A stretch of 12,326 nucleotides of DNA from NCBI GenBank assembly GCA_026388615.1, contig JAPLJL010000193.1:1-12326 (forward strand), written 5' to 3'. The stretch comes from Pseudomonadota bacterium (lineage in GTDB: Bacteria > Desulfobacterota > JAPLJL01). The notes under the pieces were generated by a model. That model saw nothing but the letters and a program-made list of their open reading frames with translations, was not told the origin of the DNA and did not search any database. The position numbers were made by a program, and so were the translations under genes. Within the stretch, counting starts at the first letter, position 1. Every line of letters begins with the position of its first letter. This document shows positions 6,246 to 12,326 of the stretch, in pieces.

Positions 6246-7397
6246 ATGGAAATGATTTTTAAATATCGGATGCGCCGAATTCAGGTTGAGACTTGTCTGA
6301 TCGCCTCGATTATTTTTCTTGTCTTCTCCGGATTCGGGTGCGCGTCGTCAAAAAAGGATTTAAATGCCGTTACCCAGGAGGCTTTGGAACCGGGCCCTTG
6401 TCCGGTGGAATCACAAACCCTGACCTTGGTTGATGACTCCCGGACTACCAACTCGAACGGGAGTTTTCCCGGAGCCCCCGACCGGACCTTGGTTACCGAG
6501 GTTTGGTATCCTGCCCCGGAAAACGCAGCCTGCCAGCCGGCCTTTCCCTTGATTATCCATGCGCATGGGTTCTTCGGAACCCGCAGCCAATCTGATTTCC
6601 TGACCCGGCATCTGGCCAGTCACGGATATGTCGTGGTCTCCCCCGACTTTCCTCTGACGAATATGTCTACCCCCGGCGGCCCCTCGATGTATGACGTCCT
6701 CAATCAGCCCGGGGATGTCAGCTTTCTAATTGATACTTTTATCAATTTCTCTAAAACCCCGGGAAATTCTTTTTCGGGAATGATTGATGAAGAAGCGGTG
6801 GGAGTAAGCGGTCATTCCCTGGGCGGGTTGACGAGCGTTCTGGTCAGCTCGAGTCCTGCGTACCGCGATTCCCGGGTCAAGGCGGCCCTGCCGCTGGCGC
6901 CGTTTGATTGTTTTCTGAATGAAAACTCTTTTACCGATGCCGGCATCCCGGTTTTATTCATGGGAGGAAACACGGATCTCATCAGTGAATTTGAGAGCAA
7001 TCTGGCCCGGCCTTTCGAACTGGCCGATCACCCCAAATATCTGGTTGAAATCGCGGGCGGGACTCATATGGGTTTTATCAGTATGGATATGGATGAAAAA
7101 GTCGGATTTGGGGTATTATCTTCCGCAATAAATAGCGGTTCCACCGGTCAAGGAATGCTAAATATGATGAATACCCTGGGGAATGCCGATAACTGCGTCG
7201 GACTGGACAACCTTTTGCAAGGGGTTCCCTTCCCATACGAGGAGGAGAATATCAGCCCTTCCCGGCAAAGGGAGATTACCAAGATCTATGCGGCCGCCTT
7301 CTTCGGAATTTATCTCAAGACAGAAGATAAATGGGAGGAAATTCTATCGGAAGACTTCGACCAGGCCAATCCCGACCTGGAATTCAGTAAAGAATAA
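6246..7397 (+). CDS. Exported alpha/beta hydrolase, PAF-acetylhydrolase / chlorophyllase-like
   Basis: A 383-residue protein with an N-terminal signal of about 32 residues ending FSGFGC, a plausible but imperfect lipobox (Gly at -3). The catalytic machinery is visible: HAHGFFG (oxyanion hole), GHSLGG with nucleophile Ser191, GGNTD with Asp244 and GGTHMG with His274. The sequence DSRTTNSNG...VTEVWYPAPE ahead of the oxyanion loop and the QPGDVSFLID segment fit the PAF-acetylhydrolase / dienelactone-hydrolase superfamily of secreted esterases. The substrate (a lipid, polyester or other ester) cannot be read from sequence. The ribosome site is weak (the nearest AAGG is about 15 bases upstream), and an internal ATG at 6252 could be the start. 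It follows the flavodoxin gene at 39 bases. No terminator is seen directly after it. Confidence 0.85.
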   Translation: MEMIFKYRMRRIQVETCLIASIIFLVFSGFGCASSKKDLNAVTQEALEPGPCPVESQTLTLVDDSRTTNSNGSFPGAPDRTLVTEVWYPAPENAACQPAFPLIIHAHGFFGTRSQSDFLTRHLASHGYVVVSPDFPLTNMSTPGGPSMYDVLNQPGDVSFLIDTFINFSKTPGNSFSGMIDEEAVGVSGHSLGGLTSVLVSSSPAYRDSRVKAALPLAPFDCFLNENSFTDAGIPVLFMGGNTDLISEFESNLARPFELADHPKYLVEIAGGTHMGFISMDMDEKVGFGVLSSAINSGSTGQGMLNMMNTLGNADNCVGLDNLLQGVPFPYEEENISPSRQREITKIYAAAFFGIYLKTEDKWEEILSEDFDQANPDLEFSKE

Positions 7398-7443
7398 ATT
7401 TTCTTTCCAAATAGGGAGCGAAGCGTGCCCGGCGATACAAATG

Positions 7444-7586
7444 AAAATCCCCCTTCCTCCCCCCCCTGGCCGACACCCTGGGCGAGCCTCCGTGGCCGAG
7501 CTCGGGCAAGGCGGGCCAGCCGAGCCATCGGCTCCCTGGGCGAGCCTCGGGCAAGCCGGGCAGGCTTTTCACAAAGGGGGGAAAAC
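7444..7586. repeat. GC-rich repeat cassette inside a C-rich/G-rich inverted-repeat element
   Basis: The left end AAAATCCCCCTTCCTCCCCC and the right end TTTTCACAAAGGGGGGAAAA are roughly inverted, and together read like the common AAATCCCCCTT...AAAGGGGG dispersed element. About 100 bases of very GC-rich DNA lie between them. They contain two perfect copies of CCCTGGGCGAGCCTC (7476-7490 and 7534-7548) and several variants of CTCGGGCAAG(G/C)C. Reading frames across it are low-complexity and strand-symmetric, so I take it as non-coding. It fills most of the 309-base gap between the hydrolase and nitroreductase genes. Confidence 0.6.
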
Positions 7587-7706
7587 AACTTTCGAAAAAA
7601 GAATCTTCGGAGTTAGCCGTAAAAAACCGGTCAAAGGATGAAGAAATAGACGGGTGTCTTTTGTAATATTAATTGGGAAAAAAAACATTAAGCCCTGGAG
7701 AGAGAG

Positions 7707-8624
7707 ATGAAAGCAAAAAATTTACCCGATCCGGGCGCCGGGATTCCCGGCGTGGACTACCCGGCGATCGACCAGTCCAAGTGCACCAAGTGCGGGATCT
7801 GCCTGAAGGTCTGCGCTCCCGTGATGTATGAGATGCATGACGGCCAGGTGGCCCTGGTCCGGCCGGACTGGTGCTTCCACTGCGGGCATTGCGGGGCGGC
7901 CTGTCCCGCGGGGGCGATCCGGGAAGCGTTTTCCGAACCGGTGCCCGCGGGCGCCCCGGAGATCGTCTCGCCCGCGTTTTCCGACGCGCTCCAGCTGGTT
8001 TTCCGCTCCCGGCGGTCGGTGCGGAAATACAAGAAAAAACCCGTGTCCCGGGAGGACCTGGAGAAAATCCTGGAGGCGGGGCGGTATACCGCCACCGGCA
8101 CCAACGCCCAGACCCTGCGGTACATGGTGATTACCGACCCGGAGAAAATCGACGAACTCCGCCGGATCGCCTTCCCGGCGGTGCTGAAGATGTTCGCCTT
8201 TGTCGGGAGGCTCACCAAAATACCCTTCGCCTCGCGCCTGATGGGGGAAGGGCTCCGGGACCGGATGAAGAACCGGTATGTGGAGGGGATGAAACTTATG
8301 GAGGAACAGATAAGGCGGGGGGAAGACAAGCTCTTTCACAACGCCCCCGCGATCATCCTGGTTTTCGCGGAGAAGTTCGACGAAACCCAGGCTTTTTCAG
8401 CCGCCGCGGCTCTCTACAACTGCTCGCTGATGGCCCACACCATGGGGATCGGGTGCTGTTTTAACGGATTTCTCTGGATGGCGATCAATTTCGACAAGAA
8501 GCTCCGGAAGTGGTTCGACCTCCCCCAGCACCTGAAATGCTACGGGGCGATGACCCTCGGCTACCAGGAAGTGAAGTATCACCGCCTGGTCAAACGCAAT
8601 CCGGCAAAGGTGGAATGGAGGTAA
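7707..8624 (+). CDS. Nitroreductase family protein with N-terminal 2[4Fe-4S] ferredoxin
   Basis: A 305-residue fusion. GGAG lies six bases before the ATG. Residues 1-70 are a bacterial ferredoxin with two cluster motifs: C26-x2-C29-x2-C32-x3-C36 (followed by Ala-Pro rather than Pro) and C56-x2-C59-x2-C62-x3-C66-P. From about residue 90 a nitroreductase fold begins with the FMN-binding signature RSRRSVRKYKKKPV and LEAGRYTATGTNAQ, ending in a typical LGY segment. The fused form presumably passes electrons from the clusters to FMN without needing NAD(P)H; it is common in strict anaerobes and acts in the cytoplasm. The substrate is unknown. No Tat or membrane signal is present. It stands alone, with a possible weak hairpin terminator at 8761. 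Confidence 0.9.
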   Translation: MKAKNLPDPGAGIPGVDYPAIDQSKCTKCGICLKVCAPVMYEMHDGQVALVRPDWCFHCGHCGAACPAGAIREAFSEPVPAGAPEIVSPAFSDALQLVFRSRRSVRKYKKKPVSREDLEKILEAGRYTATGTNAQTLRYMVITDPEKIDELRRIAFPAVLKMFAFVGRLTKIPFASRLMGEGLRDRMKNRYVEGMKLMEEQIRRGEDKLFHNAPAIILVFAEKFDETQAFSAAAALYNCSLMAHTMGIGCCFNGFLWMAINFDKKLRKWFDLPQHLKCYGAMTLGYQEVKYHRLVKRNPAKVEWR

Positions 8625-8760
8625 AGACCAAGAGCTGAGCATAGTATGCAGTAAGCAGTAGTTAGCCCACAGCCGAAAAGCCTATAAGTTCCTGTACAGT
8701 ATCTGTTCGATTATTACTTTTCACCAGCTTTTGCTCTCGTCCAAACGATAAAATTATTCA

Positions 8761-8790
8761 GACTAAAAAAATAAACAATTTTAGTCTTTT
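8761..8790 (+). promoter_or_regulatory. 8-bp inverted repeat, candidate enhancer-binding site or weak terminator
   Basis: GACTAAAA (8761-8768) and TTTTAGTC (8779-8786) are perfect inverted arms around AAATAAACAA, followed by TTTT. Read as RNA it is a weak, AT-only-rich terminator for the nitroreductase gene. Read as DNA it is a dyad centred about 90 bases upstream of the start expected from the sigma-54 promoter at 8841, where enhancer-binding proteins usually bind. I favour the second reading, with low certainty. Confidence 0.45.
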
Positions 8791-8840
8791 CAGCGGGTTA
8801 GCAAATGTATCATCAATCTCTATCGGTCATCACTAAGCTT

Positions 8841-8856
8841 TGGCATAAATATTGCT
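8841..8856 (+). promoter_or_regulatory. Sigma-54 (RpoN) -24/-12 promoter
   Basis: TTGGCATAAATATTGCT matches the TGGCAC-N5-TTGCA/T consensus: GG at 8842-8843 and GC at 8854-8855 with the required 10-bp interval; only the last base of the -24 box (T for C) deviates. A T-run follows immediately, as in many RpoN promoters. The predicted start is near 8867, giving a leader of about 85 bases before the lipoprotein ATG at 8952. An activator of the NtrC type would be required; none is encoded in the window. Confidence 0.7.
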
Positions 8857-8951
8857 TTTTTAACTCTGGTAGAAAAACAAAAAATGTCAGGTAAACCGAA
8901 ATCATCCGATTTGAATCTAATGGGCAGAACATTTAACCAGGAGGGGTACCG

Positions 8952-11282
8952 ATGAAAGCATCCGGGGAAAGGTATGGATCTTGGAAAAGCGGTCTGATCA
9001 TTTTCGCGATGCTATGTGTTGTTTCAATCGGCGCAGGAACCGGATGCAATGGTTCCGCAAAGGACCAGGTTTCGGTACCGACCGCTTCCTTCGCCGTTTT
9101 GCCCACCTCGCCGGTGGTCGGATCGCCGGCCCAGTTCACGGATACCTCGACCGGCTCCCCGACCTCCTGGGCGTGGAACTTCGGGGACGGCGTCACATCC
9201 GCCGCCCAGAACCCGTCTCATACCTACGCGACCCCCAATCCATACATGGTCTCGCTTACGGTCAGGAATGATTTGGGTTCGGACACGGTTACGCGGGACA
9301 TAACCATTCAGGAGCAGGCTTCCGGGGCCGCGTCTTGTGTCGTTGAGGCCGATTGCTCCTTGGCGGGGGCCTGCCCGCCGGACGCGGTCAAAGGCTGCAC
9401 CTGCAGCCCGACTCCGAAAGGAGACCGGTGCGTTCCGCAGTGCACGACCGCGGACGACTGCCCGAAGCCGCCGGACCAGACCCTGACCTGCAGCACCGAC
9501 GGGCTGTGCGTGCCTGATGAAGGAGAGAATACCGGTGGCGGTGGCGACGGCAATAGCGATGCCGAGATGAACACCGCCGACACCATTTCCGACGAAGCCC
9601 AGTCCATGACCATAGCCTTCGACGGCCTGGCGTTCGTCACCGGCAGCTTCTGCGCCCAGACCTTCTACCCTCCGGGCAAGGTGGCTGACTTCTTCGGCTT
9701 CCAGTATCTGCGCGACAACGACCCTTCGGGAATGGGGCATAACACCGATTTCACCACCTTGACCGCCGATCCCATCCTGGTCCTGCTGGATGATACCCAG
9801 CTCAAGACGCTTTCCGACCTGGGCGTCGCGGAAGCCTCCCTGAACGACAATTACGGTTACGCGCGTTTCCCGCTGGCGAAGGCGTTTCGACGTCTATTCG
9901 ACGGAGACATGCCCACCGGGAAGACAGGCCTGAGCCAAGAGGCCGTGAAGGCATACTCGGCGTACCTGTTCAGTATCGACGGCGAAATGAGCTATCTGCG
10001 CGCGCAGGCGTATGCGAGCGTCCTCGGCTCGATGGACACTGCCCAGCAGGCGACCCTGGCCGCCATGAAGGGCAAAGGGTCCCTTGAATGGACGCAGCCG
10101 TCCCAGAGTGAAATCGACGCCGTTATGGCCAAGTACCCTGGTCAGATGATGCGCACGTACGCGGGCGAAATGCTCGCCTGGTACCTGGGGAACATAGATG
10201 CCGACGTCTACTTCTGCCCCGAGCGCCAGGGCACGTATTTCGGATCCTTCTTCATGAAGGACATCAAGGCGATGCACAACCCGAGCTATACCATCGATTC
10301 GAACATGACGGCGAACATGGGGGATTCGTTCCTGACCACGCTGGATTCCACCACCCAGCGGCCAAAAGTAACAGGCCTGATCACCACCCAAAAGACTGAC
10401 CTGGCCAACATCGTCGCGAAGCGAACCGAGATCTCAAACGTGCTGCGGAATTTCCTGGCCCAGGGAACGGTGAGTGAAACCACCGTTGTCGGCCTGGCCC
10501 GGGAATACGGCGAGCTGGACGGCGAGATCTCGTATTACTATGCGACTGCCTTTTCTAGTCTAGGATTGACCGATGCCCAGAAGGCTACGCTAATGGCGCT
10601 TCGAAAGACGGCCACGGCCGAGGCGGGCGGGAACCCGGACTACGACAGCATGTGCGGAAACGGCTACCTGTACTCGGCGCCGCTGGCGACAGCCCCGACG
10701 GTAATGGATACCGACTTCATGTTCGGGGTCTGCGGAGCGGCGGCCAGCACTTGCAGCACGGACTGGAATTGCTGCTCCTTCTCATGCCAGAGCCATGTGT
10801 GCAGTATTCCCTTTACCTTCACGAGTTCGGTTTTTGTGGATGCCGGCACGCTTCCCCAGAGTTACACCTGCGATGATACTTTGGGCATGAACGCGGTCAG
10901 CCCGCCGCTCTCCTGGACGGGAGCACCCGCGGGCACAGTCGAATTCGCGCTCATGATGACCACAATCGCAAACGACGGCACGAAGTATAACTGGGTCCTC
11001 TTCCACATTCCCGGCACCGCGACGTCGCTCGGGAAAGGCACCACCGGCGTCGGCACCGCCGGCCAGAGCACCGACGGTCCTGAGCTCAGGTATTATCCTC
11101 CCTGCTCCAGCGGCCCTGGCGCCAAGACGTACACTTTCACGCTCTATGCTCTCTCGGGAGTTCCCACGTTCGCCGTTCCTGAGAGCCAGGTCACCGGCGC
11201 GATTCTCGCCAGCGCCATCGGCCCCCTGACCATCTCCAGCAGGCAGCTGAACGTAAGTTATACGCGCACCGGGCTTTATTAA
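8952..11282 (+). CDS. Multidomain lipoprotein: PKD, Cys-rich, duplicated LTxxQ-like helical region, C-terminal PEBP (YbhB)
   Basis: A 776-residue protein; AGGAGG lies seven bases before the ATG. Residues 1-32 are a signal ending GAGTGC (Cys32, lipobox imperfect at -3). Residues about 43-118 are a classic PKD domain (WNFGDG at 75-80). Residues about 127-185 are a cysteine-rich segment (CVVEADC, CTTADDC), followed by a GGGG linker. Residues about 205-590 match no family I recognise, but contain two similar helical stretches: IDGEMSYLRAQAY...DTAQQATL (TAQQ at 363-366) and LDGEISYYYATAF...LTDAQKATL (LTDAQ at 539-543), reminiscent of the LTxxQ motif of Spy/CpxP. C594 opens a second Cys-rich linker (DWNCCSFSC). 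Residues 619-776 are a PEBP/YbhB domain (SPPLSWTGAP, YTFTLYALSG). The usual DPDAP motif and HW histidine of PEBP look replaced (TIANDG, NW), so phospholipid-headgroup binding may be lost. It is probably surface-exposed, with the sigma-54 promoter upstream. Confidence 0.85.
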   Translation: MKASGERYGSWKSGLIIFAMLCVVSIGAGTGCNGSAKDQVSVPTASFAVLPTSPVVGSPAQFTDTSTGSPTSWAWNFGDGVTSAAQNPSHTYATPNPYMVSLTVRNDLGSDTVTRDITIQEQASGAASCVVEADCSLAGACPPDAVKGCTCSPTPKGDRCVPQCTTADDCPKPPDQTLTCSTDGLCVPDEGENTGGGGDGNSDAEMNTADTISDEAQSMTIAFDGLAFVTGSFCAQTFYPPGKVADFFGFQYLRDNDPSGMGHNTDFTTLTADPILVLLDDTQLKTLSDLGVAEASLNDNYGYARFPLAKAFRRLFDGDMPTGKTGLSQEAVKAYSAYLFSIDGEMSYLRAQAYASVLGSMDTAQQATLAAMKGKGSLEWTQPSQSEIDAVMAKYPGQMMRTYAGEMLAWYLGNIDADVYFCPERQGTYFGSFFMKDIKAMHNPSYTIDSNMTANMGDSFLTTLDSTTQRPKVTGLITTQKTDLANIVAKRTEISNVLRNFLAQGTVSETTVVGLAREYGELDGEISYYYATAFSSLGLTDAQKATLMALRKTATAEAGGNPDYDSMCGNGYLYSAPLATAPTVMDTDFMFGVCGAAASTCSTDWNCCSFSCQSHVCSIPFTFTSSVFVDAGTLPQSYTCDDTLGMNAVSPPLSWTGAPAGTVEFALMMTTIANDGTKYNWVLFHIPGTATSLGKGTTGVGTAGQSTDGPELRYYPPCSSGPGAKTYTFTLYALSGVPTFAVPESQVTGAILASAIGPLTISSRQLNVSYTRTGLY

Positions 11283-11284
11283 GC

Positions 11285-12326
11285 ATGATGAATGGACGCC
11301 GGCATCTCCTGCTCTATTTTTTCCTGGCCGGGTTGGTGATCGGCTGTTCCGAATCCGGCCGCCCGGGCCGAGTTGACCCGTGGTACCCAATCGTCGACAC
11401 GGGGCAGACGTCCTGCTTCGGCCCCGCGAGCCCCGTTTCCTGTCCCGCGGCGAGTGCGCCGTTCTACGGACAGGACGCACAGTTCAACGGGAACCAGCCG
11501 AGCTACACGCTCAGCGCTGACGGGCTGACCGTTTACGACAACGTCACGGGCCTGACCTGGCAGAAGAGCCCGGACACCAATGGCGACGGGACTATCGACT
11601 CCCTGGACAAGATGACGTTTTCGGAGGCCCAGGCGCGGCCAGCAGTTCTGAATGCATCCCGGTACGGCGGATACGACGACTGGCGGCTGCCCACCATCAA
11701 GGAGCTCTACTCCCTGATCAACTTCGCGGGCACCGATCCCAGCGGGGTTTCCGGCAACGACACTTCCGGTTTGGTCCCCTTCATCGACCGGACATATTTT
11801 GACTTTGGCTACGGAGACACCGCACGCGGCGAGCGGATCATCGACATGCAGTATGCCTCCAGCACCCGCTACGTGAGCACGACCATGCTGGGGAGCCCGA
11901 CGATGTTCGGCGTGAACTTCGCCGATGGTCGGATCAAGGGATATACGCTGGATATGAGCTACCAAGGCCCAGGAGATGCCAGGTTCCCCGTGCGGTGCGT
12001 CCGGGGTGCCGCATATGGCGTCAACGACTTCGTGGACAACGGCGATGCCACCATCACCGACCGGGCCACCGGGTTGATGTGGGCCAAGGGTGACAGTGCC
12101 CAGGGCCTGAACTGGCAGGAGGCCCTGGCCTGGGTGCAGACGAAGAACGCCGAGAACTACCTCGGGCACAATGACTGGCGTCTGCCGAACGCCAAGGAAC
12201 TCCAGAGCATCCTCGACTACACGCGGGCTCCCGACGCCGTTGATCCCTCGCACCAAGGACCCGCCATTGACCCGGTCTTCACCTGCACGCAGATCACGAA
12301 CGAGGCTTGCGCCGCCGACTATCCCT
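11285..12326 (+). CDS. Lipoprotein with two DUF1566 (Lcl C-terminal-like) domains (3' end beyond window)
   Basis: Open from ATG 11285 to the right edge (347 codons, no stop), so the C-terminus is missing. The start is two bases after the upstream stop; no Shine-Dalgarno is seen, suggesting translational coupling within one operon. A second ATG follows immediately. The signal peptide ends in the good lipobox V-I-G-C with Cys21. A short Cys pair (TSCFG, VSCPA) follows. The first DUF1566 domain spans about residues 80-238 (VTGLTWQKSP, DDWRLPTIKEL with W133, FPVRCVRG). The second starts near 243 (DRATGLMWAKG, NDWRLPNAKEL with W298) and is cut off. DUF1566 belongs to the C-type-lectin-like/formylglycine-enzyme neighbourhood of folds and is common in surface proteins, with adhesion one reported role. 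A binding function here is inference. Confidence 0.88.
   Translation, partial: MMNGRRHLLLYFFLAGLVIGCSESGRPGRVDPWYPIVDTGQTSCFGPASPVSCPAASAPFYGQDAQFNGNQPSYTLSADGLTVYDNVTGLTWQKSPDTNGDGTIDSLDKMTFSEAQARPAVLNASRYGGYDDWRLPTIKELYSLINFAGTDPSGVSGNDTSGLVPFIDRTYFDFGYGDTARGERIIDMQYASSTRYVSTTMLGSPTMFGVNFADGRIKGYTLDMSYQGPGDARFPVRCVRGAAYGVNDFVDNGDATITDRATGLMWAKGDSAQGLNWQEALAWVQTKNAENYLGHNDWRLPNAKELQSILDYTRAPDAVDPSHQGPAIDPVFTCTQITNEACAADYP

Larger units (their letters stand above)
8625..8951. other. Regulatory intergenic region before the lipoprotein operon
   Basis: About 327 bases without a gene, more AT-rich than the flanks. Bases 8640-8665 are a low-complexity GCAGTAAGCAGTAGTTAGC stretch. The rest carries the inverted repeat at 8761 and the sigma-54 promoter at 8841. 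I see nothing nameable in 8666-8760. Confidence 0.6.

Noticed and set aside
7425..7641. Small reading frames across the GC-rich cassette
   Set aside because: They are open on both strands with low-complexity Arg/Ala/Pro/Gly content caused by the repeat, and have no credible ribosome site.
11279..12256. Minus-strand 325-residue frame opposite the DUF1566 gene
   Set aside because: It has no recognisable domain and is antisense to a clear two-domain lipoprotein; a typical shadow frame in GC-rich DNA.

Overview
The window looks like a fragment of a GC-rich (by eye) Gram-negative genome, probably an uncultured anaerobic lineage such as Desulfobacterota ('deltaproteobacteria') or a neighbouring candidate phylum. 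The grounds are several lipoprotein or Tat signals, many ferredoxin-type and flavin redox proteins, a textbook sigma-54 promoter, DUF1566, DUF7151 and PKD surface proteins, and the short imperfect palindromes around GAGCGTAGTCGAAGG and AGCGAAGAATCTC that litter intergenic DNA in such genomes. The taxonomic call is inference only. I see no tRNA, rRNA, CRISPR array, transposase, phage gene or recognisable defence system.

Layout. (1) 1-1259, minus strand, running off the left edge: a partial lipoprotein built of four DUF7151-type cysteine repeats, two collagen-like Gly-X-Y tracts with a repeated WLGSL module, and an Ig/PKD-like domain. (2) 1260-1604: intergenic, with a sigma-70-like promoter for gene 1 and two palindromic repeat elements. 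(3) 1605-2900, minus: a Tat-exported DUF362 protein. (4) Divergent from it, 3018-4061 and 4172-5026, plus: two tandem, diverged paralogues of the epoxyqueuosine-reductase (QueG)-like / reductive-dehalogenase-like iron-sulfur fold. (5) 5027-5723: intergenic, with a strong terminator, a second copy of the repeat at 1480, a palindromic AGCGAAGAATCTC-type element, a tandem 18-bp repeat and a 14-bp palindrome. (6) 5724-6206 and 6246-7397, plus: a flavodoxin-like protein followed by an exported PAF-acetylhydrolase-like alpha/beta hydrolase. (7) 7398-7706: a GC-rich repeat cassette inside a C-rich/G-rich inverted-repeat element. (8) 7707-8624, plus: a nitroreductase with a fused N-terminal 2[4Fe-4S] ferredoxin. 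(9) 8625-8951: an AT-rich regulatory region with a sigma-54 -24/-12 promoter and an upstream inverted repeat. (10) 8952-11282 and 11285-12326 (runs off the right edge), plus: two lipoproteins two bases apart, the first a PKD / Cys-rich / duplicated LTxxQ-like / PEBP (YbhB) fusion, the second a double DUF1566 lipoprotein.

Working picture (inference). Two themes alternate: low-potential redox enzymes (DUF362, two QueG-like proteins, flavodoxin, ferredoxin-nitroreductase) and cell-surface lipoproteins (collagen-like, hydrolase, PKD-PEBP, DUF1566). The most interesting units are the three-gene redox module bracketed by two direct copies of one repeat, and the probable sigma-54-controlled surface lipoprotein operon with an unusual domain fusion. 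Neither can be claimed as a new system from sequence alone.
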